DNA of 64,000 nucleotides from Priestia megaterium NBRC 15308 = ATCC 14581 (GCF_000832985.1 NZ_CP009920.1:62001-126000); one strand, 5' to 3'; counted from the first letter of the stretch, positions 50,205 through 58,724 are shown. Program-made: numbers and translations. The notes: generated from the sequence alone by a model not told the origin.

Positions 50205-50768
50205 TTATTGATGCTCTCCTATTCCAAATACTTCTGCTACGTGATTTTTTAATTTATGCTTGTAGTGATCAATGTTTGGATGTTTAACTACATCATGAAT
50301 AGAGTAAGTTGGAAGTGGACTCATACCGACGTACTGATTCATTTTATGCAAATGCATAATGGCTTCGTCTAAACTTTTTCCTTCATAGAAAGCTTCGTCA
50401 TTGTCGAAAATAGCTTCCGGTGCATTCCATGTGAGAGAAAACATGTATTTTTTCCCTGTTAATAAGCCCCCTCGCCCGTATTGATTTGAACCTTTAAAGA
50501 AAATGTTATCCATATACACGCGATCAATATATTGCTTAAACTTTCCGGGAATGCTGAACCAGTAAATAGGCGTCTGCATAATCACAACATCAGCCCATAG
50601 CCACTTTTCAATTTCTTCTTCTACTTCGTAGCCTTTATCAACCACCGTTGTTTTAATGTCAAATTGATCAGTGAGTAAATGCTGTATTTCGTTAAAAATC
50701 GTCTGATTTAACTCTCCTTTTGACTTTTTATAATACTCGTGTCCATTAATGATTAATACGTTTTTCAT
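50205..50768 (-). CDS. mdaB: MdaB-type NADPH quinone reductase (flavodoxin fold)
   Basis: Codes for 187 residues. Flavin-binding pattern IINGHEYYKKSKGELN at the N-terminus and MQTPIYWFSIPGKFKQYIDR in the middle match MdaB/NQO-like NAD(P)H oxidoreductases. YGRGGLLTGKKYMFSLTWNAP is typical of MdaB. It should reduce quinones by two electrons, protecting against redox cycling. AGGAGCAGGT-like sites lie upstream. A single gene. Confidence 0.9.
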   Translation of the reverse strand: MKNVLIINGHEYYKKSKGELNQTIFNEIQHLLTDQFDIKTTVVDKGYEVEEEIEKWLWADVVIMQTPIYWFSIPGKFKQYIDRVYMDNIFFKGSNQYGRGGLLTGKKYMFSLTWNAPEAIFDNDEAFYEGKSLDEAIMHLHKMNQYVGMSPLPTYSIHDVVKHPNIDHYKHKLKNHVAEVFGIGEHQ

Positions 50769-51017
50769 GCTGACCTGCTCCTTTCCAAAATCCTTGCTTC
50801 TTTATCTTCATATATCTGTATACCCATAAAAACTACTTACCTATCAGTACTACCTCTTACTTTGAAGTAACATAGGTACCTAGAAGTCCCTTTTTAAACA
50901 CCCTTATAATTTCCTAAACAAAGAAAAAAACAAAGTCTAATTTACTAATTCTTTAGAAGATGTTTAACTCTCACAAAGCAAATCGTTTTTTTAAAATCAG
51001 TTCTTTTCACCCAACAA
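50769..51017 (-). other. Intergenic region
   Basis: Promoter region of mdaB. A short palindromic stretch TACCTCTTACTTTGAAGTAAC-like (50850-50872) has the inverted repeat TTACTT/AAGTAA and might be an operator; otherwise nothing seen. Confidence 0.3.
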
Positions 51018-51049
51018 AAAAAGACTGACGAATTAAATTTCGTCAGTCT
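51018..51049 (-). terminator. Intrinsic terminator of the signal peptidase gene
   Basis: AAAGACTGACGAA pairs with TTCGTCAGTCTTT around TTAAAT. Confidence 0.88.
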
Positions 51050-51060
51050 TTCTGTCTTTT

Positions 51061-51621
51061 TTATTTCGGTTCGCCTACTTCATTTAACGGATAGTAGCGA
51101 AACTGCACTTTTCCGATAACTGATTTTTGTGGAATGAAGCCAAATGCTCGTCCATCATGACTTACAGGACGGTTGTCTCCCATGACAAACAGTGAATTTT
51201 TCGGTACCTTCACTTTGCCATCAGTTGCAGGCAGCGTTTGAAGCGTAAAATCTTCCGTGAATTTCTCATCAGGTGCAAGAGATTTTTTAGATTCTTTTAA
51301 ATACGGCTCTTTATAAGCTTTGCCGTTAATGTACAGAACGTCGTTTTTCATTTCTACCGTATCTCCTGGCAGGCCAATTACACGTTTAATATAATTTTCA
51401 TCTGCATCCGGTGCATGAAATACAATCATATCAAAGCGATCAACATCACTGATTTTATTTAAAATGACGCGGTTTGAATCTTCAAACGTTGGATACATCG
51501 ATTCACCGTGAACCGTAGTTGGCGCAAATAAAAAATGGCGAACTCCCACTACAATAACCAATGCAATAACAATGGACTTAATCCATGAAAATACTTCTTT
51601 TTTTACGTTATTTTTGCTCAT
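51061..51621 (-). CDS. Type I signal peptidase
   Basis: Codes for 186 residues. One N-terminal membrane anchor (12-32) and the S26 catalytic dyad: Ser41 in GESMYPTF and Lys79 in YIKRVIGLPGD. GDNRPVSHDGRAFG is the conserved box E. Size and pattern match SipS/SipT. It removes signal peptides of exported proteins outside the membrane. It is a single gene with its own terminator. Confidence 0.94.
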   Translation of the reverse strand: MSKNNVKKEVFSWIKSIVIALVIVVGVRHFLFAPTTVHGESMYPTFEDSNRVILNKISDVDRFDMIVFHAPDADENYIKRVIGLPGDTVEMKNDVLYINGKAYKEPYLKESKKSLAPDEKFTEDFTLQTLPATDGKVKVPKNSLFVMGDNRPVSHDGRAFGFIPQKSVIGKVQFRYYPLNEVGEPK

Positions 51622-51704
51622 TTTAAAACATCCCTTACGTCAAAATATACTTTCATCATAGCATCAAATAGAGGGAAAGTATAATAATAACCGAATAATC
51701 TTAT

Positions 51705-52073
51705 TTATTGATCGCCGTTGCTCACCGTGCCTTGATGGAAAAACAAACGCCACTTTTCTTCTCTTTTTCGCCAAATAGAACTGCGAAGCGTCTTTTTTTC
51801 TGCCGTATGATTCATAAGATGATAAGTAGTTAATACGCAGTCAGGAGACAATACGTCTATATGAAAATGAGAGATTTCGAATACATCTGGCGAAAGTACA
51901 TGATTGTTATTGTAATCTTTTCGTTTCCATACCCTGCCCGAGCTGCCAAACTCCACGTAATCATCTGCAAGAATATTTAAAAGCTCTTTAGCAGAGGTGC
52001 GTATCTCAGATTTTAAGTGACTGCATTCTAAATTATAAAATGTTTGAGTGAGATTCTCTTTTTCCACTTTCAC
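51705..52073 (-). CDS. DUF4440 / NTF2-like protein
   Basis: Codes for 122 residues. The alpha+beta cone fold is suggested by LNILADDYVEFGSSGRVWKR, CVLTTYHLM and SSIWRKREEKWRLFFHQGT, the pattern of DUF4440/SnoaL-like proteins. Such domains are enzymes or ligand binders; no function is assigned. Start is GTG after GAGAGGAGACT. Confidence 0.82.
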   Translation of the reverse strand: MKVEKENLTQTFYNLECSHLKSEIRTSAKELLNILADDYVEFGSSGRVWKRKDYNNNHVLSPDVFEISHFHIDVLSPDCVLTTYHLMNHTAEKKTLRSSIWRKREEKWRLFFHQGTVSNGDQ

Positions 52074-52101
52074 AGTCTCCTCTCATTCTTTCTTACATTC
52101 A

Positions 52102-52164
52102 TTATAAAGGAATACTGCCGTTTTCACTTAAGACTTGTTGCATCATTTTGATCATTTCAAACAT
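52102..52164 (-). CDS. 20-residue peptide ORF
   Basis: A 20-codon ORF (MFEMIKMMQQVLSENGSIPL) with an unusually strong ribosome site, TAGGAGGGATTTCT, directly before ATG. The peptide could form an amphipathic helix. It might be a leader peptide or a functional micropeptide. Another AGGAGG lies at 52252-52260 upstream with only a few codons behind it. The gap from 52165 to 52464 otherwise looks empty. Confidence 0.4.
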   Translation of the reverse strand: MFEMIKMMQQVLSENGSIPL

Positions 52165-52464
52165 AGAAATCCCTCCTATCTCAGAAAGTCTGTCTCTGTC
52201 CATGAGGGTTTTACTTCATACTAAAATAAAGCATCGCACACAGTGCTTTTGCACCTCCTCTTTCTTCAAAAGTAGTTGAAAAGCAGATTGTACCTATTTA
52301 GCGATTTCTATCTGTCTAGTAAAAATTTTTCGCAAGAGGTTTGCTTTTCATCTCAGAACCTATTGACTATTATTTTCATTTCATACAAAATTAACAATTG
52401 TGCATGGTTTACATGTTAATACAAGCAAAAAGATACTGTTTTGCAACATTAAAGGAGGAACAAC

Positions 52465-53121
52465 ATGAACATCGGTACGATTAAAAGAGAAGCTAAAGCT
52501 TCTTTAAAGACTCGCTGGGGACTTGCGATTTTACTGACGGTGGTAACGTACGGAGTATATACGCTTCTGCCTATTCCATTTGAAATTGTGGCAAGCGGCG
52601 GCTATGACAATTGGCTGAAAGATGAATCTGATTCGGCCTCATGGATTTCAACTGCCTTTGCTATTGTCTTTTCGCCTCTTCTCATGGCGAACTACTGGGC
52701 ATTTTTAAGTTTGGCGCGAGGTGAATCTGTCCGGTTGGGACATTTGTTTAAAACATTCCAAGACTTCGGGCTTTATGTAAAGTCACTAGGAATTTATGTA
52801 CTTATGACTCTTTATGTGATGCTGTGGTCACTGCTTTTACTGATTCCTGGAATTATCAAAGCACTGGCATATTCACAAACGTACTATATTTGTAAAGACA
52901 ATCCTGCTTACTCTATGAATCAGGCGATTACAGAAAGCCGCAGGTTGATGAATGGTTATAAAGGACAGTACTTCCTGCTGCTGCTAAGCTTTCTGGGCTG
53001 GTTTTTATTAAGTATCATTACACTAGGAATCGGCTTTTTATGGTCTATTCCATACCTTTCTGCTTCACTTGCCCGTTTTTATGAAAATTTGTTAAATGAA
53101 CGCTCATCGCATGCTGAATAA
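52465..53121 (+). CDS. DUF975 family membrane protein
   Basis: Codes for 218 residues with about five membrane segments. The phrases IKREAKASLKTRWGLAILLT and ALAYSQTYYICKDNPAYSMNQAITESRRLMNGYKG are diagnostic of DUF975. Function unknown. The ribosome site AAAGGAGGAACAAC is ideal. Confidence 0.88.
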   Translation: MNIGTIKREAKASLKTRWGLAILLTVVTYGVYTLLPIPFEIVASGGYDNWLKDESDSASWISTAFAIVFSPLLMANYWAFLSLARGESVRLGHLFKTFQDFGLYVKSLGIYVLMTLYVMLWSLLLLIPGIIKALAYSQTYYICKDNPAYSMNQAITESRRLMNGYKGQYFLLLLSFLGWFLLSIITLGIGFLWSIPYLSASLARFYENLLNERSSHAE

Positions 53122-53123
53122 TA

Positions 53124-53157
53124 AAAAAATCCTCTTCATCGTGAAGGGGATTTTTTT
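53124..53157 (+). terminator. Intrinsic terminator
   Basis: AATCCTCTTCA pairs with TGAAGGGGATT (one G-U) around TCG, then seven T. Confidence 0.82.
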
Positions 53158-53236
53158 ATAAGAACACTGTTTGCATAAGTGAAGCTCTGATGTCATAAAG
53201 CTTACTAAGAGTTATAGAAGAAAGGCAGGAGCTTAT

Positions 53237-53650
53237 ATGTATACTACAAGTGAAATTTGTCAGCAGTTTGGCCAGATTTTAAACGCTAAAAGCAAAGTTA
53301 GTCCAACAGGATGCTCAGTGTCTCTTAAAAGAAGCTTTCAAGCTCATGTTCAAGGGCGGAAAAGCAGCTCTGTCGTTCCTGTTGGTGTATCATTTGAAGC
53401 GATAGACGCACAGGGAAACGCGTTAAACTTGGCTGAGATTGCTATTTTACAAGAAGAAATCCCCCGTTTTACAGAAGCTGCTGCGCGGCAAGGTCTTATC
53501 GTAAGCGCTTTGCATAACCATTGGCTTTTTACAGAACCGGTCCTTATGTATCTTCATATTCAATCTGTAGAGCCTCCTTTACATTTTGCAAAAAAAATGG
53601 CTTTTTGTTTTACAATGCTCAAGAGTCTTCCCGTTCCGACAAACGAATAG
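53237..53650 (+). CDS. DUF1259 family protein
   Basis: Codes for 137 residues. FGQILNAKSKVSPTGCSVSL, LQEEIPRFTEAAARQGLIVS and ALHNHWLFTEPVLMYLHIQS match DUF1259 (LppY/LpqO), usually an exported domain, but here without a signal peptide. Function unknown. A His-x-His pattern (LHNHW) may bind metal. GCAGGAGCTTAT lies before ATG. Confidence 0.84.
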   Translation: MYTTSEICQQFGQILNAKSKVSPTGCSVSLKRSFQAHVQGRKSSSVVPVGVSFEAIDAQGNALNLAEIAILQEEIPRFTEAAARQGLIVSALHNHWLFTEPVLMYLHIQSVEPPLHFAKKMAFCFTMLKSLPVPTNE

Positions 53651-53797
53651 TTTATTAAACGCGTCTCTCAGGTACATTAGAGAGATGAGAGATGTTTTTT
53701 ATACCTATAGACTACTAATATAGCTAAAGGAAACCTCCTTACCTTTTAAGTCATTAACAAAAGGGCGCTATGTATTTTTGAGAAGCTGCATAAAAAC

Positions 53798-53830
53798 GAA
53801 ACCCAGCATTTTCTTATAAGTGCTGGGTTT
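53798..53830 (-). terminator. Intrinsic terminator
   Basis: AAACCCAGCA pairs with TGCTGGGTTT, beyond the stop of the MutS2-like gene. Confidence 0.82.
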
Positions 53831-53835
53831 CTGCT

Positions 53836-55734
53836 TTATCTATTTTCGCGTATATCTTTTTCAATTTTCCGCAATGCTTTTTTTGATCCTCGCTGCAGAT
53901 CATGCTGCTCTTTTCGGTCTTTATAGCTAATAAATAACGAATCGAGATTATAGCCTTCGGGATATAATTCAGCAGCTTTGATTTCAAGGGCTACTCGCTT
54001 AACGTTTACTTCAATTAACTCATTCTGATAGAGTACGACTATATTGTTTGTGTTGTCTTTAGACTTATACACAATCGCATGATTTTCATAATCTAACAGC
54101 TTGACTCGATCTCCCATTTGGTATTCAACAAGGTCTTTTTTCTTTTCCTTCAAAACAGTTGGTTTTTTTATTTTATTTTCTCTGACAACTTCTGTATCAT
54201 ACGATTTGCTTTCCATATAGAACTTTGCTTTTTGTAAAATCTCTTCTTCTACCTTCATTTTCTTTGAAATCCAAAGCGCATTGCTTTCACCAGATGTGCC
54301 AATTAACAGCTGATACAGCGGTTCTAATGTTTTACTGTTGAACTGCATCGCGGCATTCATAAAGTCAGGATGAATTTCTGAGAAACGCTTAATTTCTCCG
54401 TAATGCGTAGTCGCGACCGTTATGCAGCCCATATGATAAAACTTTTCTAAAATCGCAATCGCAAGTGCAGCTCCTTCATTCGGTTCGGTGCCACTGCCAA
54501 TTTCATCGAATAGGAGCAGCGTATTGTTCGTTGCTTTTTGCAAAATAGCCGATATATTTTTCATGTGTGAGGAAAAGGTGCTCAGCGCATTTTCAATACT
54601 TTGGTTGTCGCCGATATCGACAAAAATATGTTCAAACAATGCAATTTCTGTTCCTTCATCAGCTGTAATATGAAAGCCTAACATTGTAGCGAGTGTCAGT
54701 AGCCCAATCGTTTTTAAGACAACGGTTTTTCCTCCTGCGTTAGGTCCGGTAATAATTAAGCTTCGATAATTCTCGCCAATTTCGAAGTGAAGCGGAACAA
54801 TTTTATCAGTTAACAGCGGGTGATATGCACCTTTTAAATGAATATATCCATAATCATTAATTTTAGGTTCGTTTCCATCAGCCTGTTTACTGTATTTTGC
54901 TTTGGCAAACACCATGTCGTATTGGCTAATTAGCTCTAAATTAATATGAATATCAGCTAGCTTCTCTAACACTAAACCTGTTAAAGACGCTAAAATTTGA
55001 TATTCTTCTACCTCTTCTTCTGCTTTCAAAATCGCTAGTTCCGCATTCAGCTTTGTAATAGATGCCGGCTCTATGAACACTGTTGACCCTTTAGAAGATG
55101 TCTCAACAATCGTTCCTCCAACATGGTTTTTATAGGATGCCTTGATCGGAATCGTATAGCGGTCTCCTTTTTTACTGATGAAGAAGTCTTGAATATACTC
55201 TTTGTTTTTACCGTTTCGTAAAAATTTCGCAAGCTGTTCTGAAATCTTAGCTTCCGTTCCTTCTATATGTCTTCTGATACGCTTGAGCTCTTTGCTTGCC
55301 GCAGCGTCTACTTTTCCGGCTTTGATCGCAAAATTAATTTCCTCTTCTATACCTGTCAGTTCTTTCATCGAATGGGCATAGGAACTTAAGAGCGAAGCAA
55401 AAAATTCTTTATCCACCATATATTGTTTTACTTTTCTGCAGCCTTTTAAAAAATCGGATACGCGCATTAGCTCTTCGGGCTCTAAAATCATGCCTTTTTC
55501 AAGCTTTTCGATAACTCTTCCTATACCTGAGACACCTGATAGCGGAAGTGATTTCTCAGCATCTAGAAGTCTTCGTGCTTCCGTTGTTTCTTTAAGTCGG
55601 TTTTTTACTGTTTTAAGAGATGTGCTCGGCTGAAGTTTATCCATTAATTGTTTTCCCAGCTCACTTATGCAGTGAGATTTTACGATTTCTTTTAATTCCT
55701 GATACTGCAATTTTTCAAATGTCATCGTATTCAT
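53836..55734 (-). CDS. MutS2-like ATPase lacking the Smr nuclease domain
   Basis: Codes for 632 residues, against about 780 for full MutS2. The N-terminus (FEKLQYQELKEIVKSHCIS) and core domains are MutS2-like. Walker A is TGPNAGGKT, Walker B LLFDEIGSGTEPNEG, and the H-loop ATTHYGEIK. The C-terminus has a KOW-like strand (MGDRVKLLDYENHAIVYKS) and a basic tail but no Smr. In B. subtilis, MutS2 splits collided ribosomes; a paralogue without Smr could act on stalled ribosomes. The attenuator-like leader upstream supports induction by translation stress. ATG at 55734 has GAGGAG. Confidence 0.85.
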   Translation of the reverse strand: MNTMTFEKLQYQELKEIVKSHCISELGKQLMDKLQPSTSLKTVKNRLKETTEARRLLDAEKSLPLSGVSGIGRVIEKLEKGMILEPEELMRVSDFLKGCRKVKQYMVDKEFFASLLSSYAHSMKELTGIEEEINFAIKAGKVDAAASKELKRIRRHIEGTEAKISEQLAKFLRNGKNKEYIQDFFISKKGDRYTIPIKASYKNHVGGTIVETSSKGSTVFIEPASITKLNAELAILKAEEEVEEYQILASLTGLVLEKLADIHINLELISQYDMVFAKAKYSKQADGNEPKINDYGYIHLKGAYHPLLTDKIVPLHFEIGENYRSLIITGPNAGGKTVVLKTIGLLTLATMLGFHITADEGTEIALFEHIFVDIGDNQSIENALSTFSSHMKNISAILQKATNNTLLLFDEIGSGTEPNEGAALAIAILEKFYHMGCITVATTHYGEIKRFSEIHPDFMNAAMQFNSKTLEPLYQLLIGTSGESNALWISKKMKVEEEILQKAKFYMESKSYDTEVVRENKIKKPTVLKEKKKDLVEYQMGDRVKLLDYENHAIVYKSKDNTNNIVVLYQNELIEVNVKRVALEIKAAELYPEGYNLDSLFISYKDRKEQHDLQRGSKKALRKIEKDIRENR

Positions 55735-55811
55735 GGTTTTTCTCCTCACTATGATTTGTCATCACATATGAAGATACCTATTCATTAGAAGGCAATAAAA
55801 AAGGTAAATAA

Positions 55812-55840
55812 AAAAAGCTGTGGTGATCCCACAGCTTTTT
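55812..55840 (-). terminator. Leader terminator of the MutS2-like gene
   Basis: AAAAAGCTGTGG pairs with CCACAGCTTTTT and a T run follows. It lies 78 bp upstream of the start codon, inside the leader. Confidence 0.8.
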
Positions 55841-56043
55841 GCGTTCATAAGGTGTCTAAACACATATCACAAAAGAAAGCTCTGTAAAAACAGACGCCTC
55901 TTTCGCGACAAATGCCGAACCCTTTATAAAGCATTGTAGGTATCTTCATAGGCAGTGAAATAAATCCATAAGCAAATAAAGGGTACCTTCATTCTCCAAA
56001 AAATACCCGTCTTGCTTATTTAATTTATTTCATTCAATTGTTC

Positions 56044-56067
56044 CTATTTAGATACTACTCCGCTCAT
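56044..56067 (-). CDS. Seven-codon leader peptide MSGVVSK
   Basis: ATG-AGC-GGA-GTA-GTA-TCT-AAA-TAG, with GAGGTG five bases upstream. It lies at the start of the leader, just before the large hairpin, where leader peptides of ribosome-mediated attenuators lie. An alternative short reading frame (MKTKI) precedes it with a weaker site. Confidence 0.45.
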   Translation of the reverse strand: MSGVVSK

Positions 56068-56119
56068 AAAAGCACCTCATCTATATTTTAGTTTTCATTG
56101 GCTTCTAATTTACACTCTT

Positions 56120-56148
56120 ATCATACTATATGAAAAAGCGTGCGTAAA
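56120..56148 (-). promoter_or_regulatory. Sigma-A promoter of the MutS2-like gene
   Basis: TTTACG, a 17-bp spacer and TATGAT on the minus strand, some 385 bp upstream of the start codon, which implies a long leader. Confidence 0.65.
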
Positions 56149-56186
56149 GGAGACAATAAAAAAGCTCAAGAGCATAACTTGAGCTT

Positions 56187-56516
56187 TCATGACAAAAGAA
56201 AAAAACGAAGCAGCGCCATCATTCCAACTCCGCTAATAACGGTGATGGATAAGCTTTTGGTTTTCAGCGCAATCAGTAAGGTTGGAATGACTACGATAAT
56301 GACGGGCCAGTTAATCTTTACGCTGTCATTTGCTTGAATGATAAAGTTTTCTACAACCAGTGCGGTTAAAATACAAATAGGAATATAGGATAGCCATTTT
56401 AATACGGGTTCTGGCAGCGCGATGTTACGCACAACTAAAAACGGAACAATGCGGGGAACTACGGTAACAAGGGCACATCCTAAAATAACGATGAGTGTTG
56501 GGTAGTGGATGCTCAT
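56187..56516 (-). CDS. azlD: AzlD, small subunit of a branched-chain amino-acid exporter
   Basis: Codes for 109 residues with four membrane helices; VPRIVPFLVVRNIALPEPVLKW is typical of AzlD. It works with AzlC to export branched-chain amino acids or their analogues. Its start overlaps the azlC stop by 4 bp. Confidence 0.9.
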   Translation of the reverse strand: MSIHYPTLIVILGCALVTVVPRIVPFLVVRNIALPEPVLKWLSYIPICILTALVVENFIIQANDSVKINWPVIIVVIPTLLIALKTKSLSITVISGVGMMALLRFFLLS

Positions 56517-57238
56517 TTATCCGTCACCACCCCGATTGTCGCTACAATAATCGTTGAAATCAATACAGCCACATGTGAAGGTACGAAAAAAGACAGCACA
56601 ATCATAATAATCGCCATATAAAGAATCAAACGTAAGTAATGATTAAGCTTTGAAGGTAACACGCTTTCGATTTGTAAAACAAGCAGAGCTAAAAACATAG
56701 CTGTTAAGGCAAAATCAAACCCAAAGGCTTCCGGGTTTGATAGCATATGGCCAAAAATAGCTCCTGCCGTACAGGCGATAATCCAGCTGACGTAAGCCGT
56801 TATATTTAATCCGTTCATCCAGCGGTCATTAATTGGCTCACCTTTTGCAATTTTACTTGAAGACACCCCGAATGATTCATCCGTTAGAAGGGCTCCGATT
56901 CCAACGTTTTTTAATAACGAATATTTTGTAAATTCAGGCGCGACCGTAGCGCTCAAAAGAAAGTGTCGTAAGTTTACAATAAATGTTGTGAGAATAATAG
57001 CTGAAATCGAACTGTTTGCAACCATCAGTGCACAAATAATAAACTGTGCTGCCCCTGCATACACGAGCGCTGATAATAAAGCAACTTCCATAACGGAAAG
57101 ATGCGAGGATACTCCAACGATCCCAGCCGCAAGCCCTATACTTATGTAACCGAGTAGCGTAGGGATACAATCCTTAGCCCCTTGTCTGAACGTTAAGTCC
57201 ACTTTTTCTCTTTGCTGTACTGCTTTTTCTGCAATCAC
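56513..57238 (-). CDS. azlC: AzlC, large subunit of a branched-chain amino-acid exporter
   Basis: Codes for 241 residues with about seven membrane segments. Motifs GISIGLAAGIVG-like start, YAGAAQFIICALMVA and NLRHFLLSATVAP are diagnostic of AzlC. It is divergent from an XRE-cupin gene 95 bp away, the normal arrangement, so that protein probably regulates it. Confidence 0.92.
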   Translation of the reverse strand: MIAEKAVQQREKVDLTFRQGAKDCIPTLLGYISIGLAAGIVGVSSHLSVMEVALLSALVYAGAAQFIICALMVANSSISAIILTTFIVNLRHFLLSATVAPEFTKYSLLKNVGIGALLTDESFGVSSSKIAKGEPINDRWMNGLNITAYVSWIIACTAGAIFGHMLSNPEAFGFDFALTAMFLALLVLQIESVLPSKLNHYLRLILYMAIIMIVLSFFVPSHVAVLISTIIVATIGVVTDK

Positions 57239-57333
57239 CGTACTCCCTCCTTTTCTGCTATATTATACATCTATACGTTATATTAAACAACGGTATGTTA
57301 TACTATCTTTATAATAATTAAAGGAGTACAACA

Positions 57334-57885
57334 ATGGACGCGATTCAAGATATTATTGCTAAAAATCTTGTTAAATTACGAAAACATCGAAATTTGACGC
57401 TTGATCAAGTTTCCGAATTAACCGGTGTTAGTAAAGCAATGCTTGCACAAATTGAAAAGGGTAAATCCAGTCCCACGGTTACCACGCTTTGGAAAATCGC
57501 CAACGGCCTTCAAGTCTCTTTTTCTGTATTTATGAAAGAAGACACCCCGGATGTGCAGAAAGTAAGCATAAAACAGCTAGATCCCATCACGGACAACAAA
57601 GGTGATTACTTAGTATATTCTTTTTTTCCTTATCATCCGGAAAAAAAGTTTGAAATTTACATCGTCACATTAAAGCCTGGATGCGTGCACGAAGCGAAAA
57701 CTCATTTAGGAGATGAATACTTACTTATTAAAGAAGGCGAATTAACGGTTCGTTTTGAAAATGAAGAACATGAATTAGTTTCAGGAGATGCTCTGCATTT
57801 TTCAGGAAATACCTCTCACAGCTATATCAATTCTTCTGAAGAAGAAGCAAGCTTTTTTTTGCTTATGCACTACCCCGAATCATAA
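57334..57885 (+). CDS. XRE-family regulator with cupin domain
   Basis: Codes for 183 residues. The helix-turn-helix is LTLDQVSELTGVSKAMLAQI (20-39), followed by EKGKSSPTVTTLWKIA. The C-terminal cupin has GCVHEAKTHLGDEYLLIKEGE and GDALHFSGNTSHSY. Such proteins sense an amino acid or related ligand and regulate an adjacent transporter, here azlCD. AAAGGAG precedes ATG. Confidence 0.92.
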   Translation: MDAIQDIIAKNLVKLRKHRNLTLDQVSELTGVSKAMLAQIEKGKSSPTVTTLWKIANGLQVSFSVFMKEDTPDVQKVSIKQLDPITDNKGDYLVYSFFPYHPEKKFEIYIVTLKPGCVHEAKTHLGDEYLLIKEGELTVRFENEEHELVSGDALHFSGNTSHSYINSSEEEASFFLLMHYPES

Positions 57886-57891
57886 CAAAAA

Positions 57892-57922
57892 GAGCGTACG
57901 GATGATCCGTACGCTCTTTTTT
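57892..57922. terminator. Bidirectional intrinsic terminator
   Basis: AAAGAGCGTACGGAT pairs with ATCCGTACGCTCTTT between convergent genes. Confidence 0.9.
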
Positions 57923-58606
57923 TTAAGCTGCGTGGGCTTGTTCTTTTTTCATTTTTTTGTTTTTCATATATCCAATGCCTACAACTGCAATAGTTAAGAT
58001 AACTTGAATAGCAAGATGTAAAGCTGTGCTCGGAACAAATCCGCCGATAATTTTATCTTCAACAATCATTTTTCCAGCAGACCATGCAAGCATCGCCGCT
58101 CCAGCGTAAATGATAATCGGAAATTTTTCCATTGCTTTCATAATAAAGCTGCTTCCCCAAATAATAATCGGAATTGAAATTAATACACCAATCATAATCG
58201 GGACAAATTCGTGAGCTACACCTGCTAGAGCTAATACATTATCTAATGACATGACCGCATCTGCGATAATGATCGTTTTAACCGCGCTCCATACCGTTGC
58301 TCCACCTTGAGGATTGTCGCCGTGATCGTGATTGTCCGCTAATAATTTATATGCAATCCACACTAGCATCAAACCGCCGACCGCTCCGATTAATGGAATT
58401 TTTAATAAAGGGACAATAATAGCCGCAAATAATAATCGAAGACCAATCGCGCCGCCTGTTCCAATTAAAATCGCTCTTTTTTGTAAATCTTTTGGTACGT
58501 TACGAGCCGCCATTGCAATAACAATTGCGTTATCCCCGCTTAAAATTAAATCAAGAAAAATAATTTGCAGCAAACCTTGCACTGATACGCCAATTAGTTC
58601 CTCCAT
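57923..58606 (-). CDS. TerC-family membrane protein, probable manganese exporter
   Basis: Codes for 227 residues with about seven membrane helices. IIFLDLILSGDNAIVIAMA and IIADAVMSLDNVLALAGVA carry the acidic residues that define TerC proteins. A manganese riboswitch lies upstream, as for B. subtilis ykoY/yceF (MeeY/MeeF), which move manganese out to load exported proteins. The assignment as exporter comes from this context. ATG at 58606 with GGAGGT upstream is chosen over GTG at 58618. Confidence 0.9.
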   Translation of the reverse strand: MEELIGVSVQGLLQIIFLDLILSGDNAIVIAMAARNVPKDLQKRAILIGTGGAIGLRLLFAAIIVPLLKIPLIGAVGGLMLVWIAYKLLADNHDHGDNPQGGATVWSAVKTIIIADAVMSLDNVLALAGVAHEFVPIMIGVLISIPIIIWGSSFIMKAMEKFPIIIYAGAAMLAWSAGKMIVEDKIIGGFVPSTALHLAIQVILTIAVVGIGYMKNKKMKKEQAHAA

Positions 58607-58687
58607 AGTTACCTCCACCTTCTCTTTTTATGTAACGTTTCTCCTCTAAATGTCCGAGTCTTTTCCTCCTTTTTTATAATTGAATAC

Positions 58688-58724
58688 AAAAAAGACCCTT
58701 ACCAAATAAGCGGTAAAGGTCTTG
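58688..58724 (-). terminator. Riboswitch expression-platform terminator
   Basis: AAGACCTTTACCG pairs with GGTAAGGGTCTT (G-U pairs) and six T follow, between aptamer and TerC gene. Confidence 0.8.

Larger units (their letters stand above)
55735..56148 (-). promoter_or_regulatory. Attenuator-type leader of the MutS2-like gene
   Basis: Elements in minus-strand order: promoter TTTACG-N17-TATGAT (56148-56120); leader ORF (56067-56044); a long hairpin with arms at 56031-56012 and 55975-55957; a smaller stem (TCTGT/ACAGA near 55890); an intrinsic terminator (55840-55812); then the gene. TATGAAGATACCTA (55950-55937) is exactly complementary to TAGGTATCTTCATA (55780-55767), 14 bp that enclose the terminator. 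I found no consensus of a known riboswitch or T-box. Confidence 0.65.

Noticed and set aside
55840-56100. Known riboswitch (lysine, M-box, T-box) in the MutS2-like leader
   Set aside because: An AGGTGC near the start recalls the lysine element, but its other conserved segments and the T-box motif are absent.
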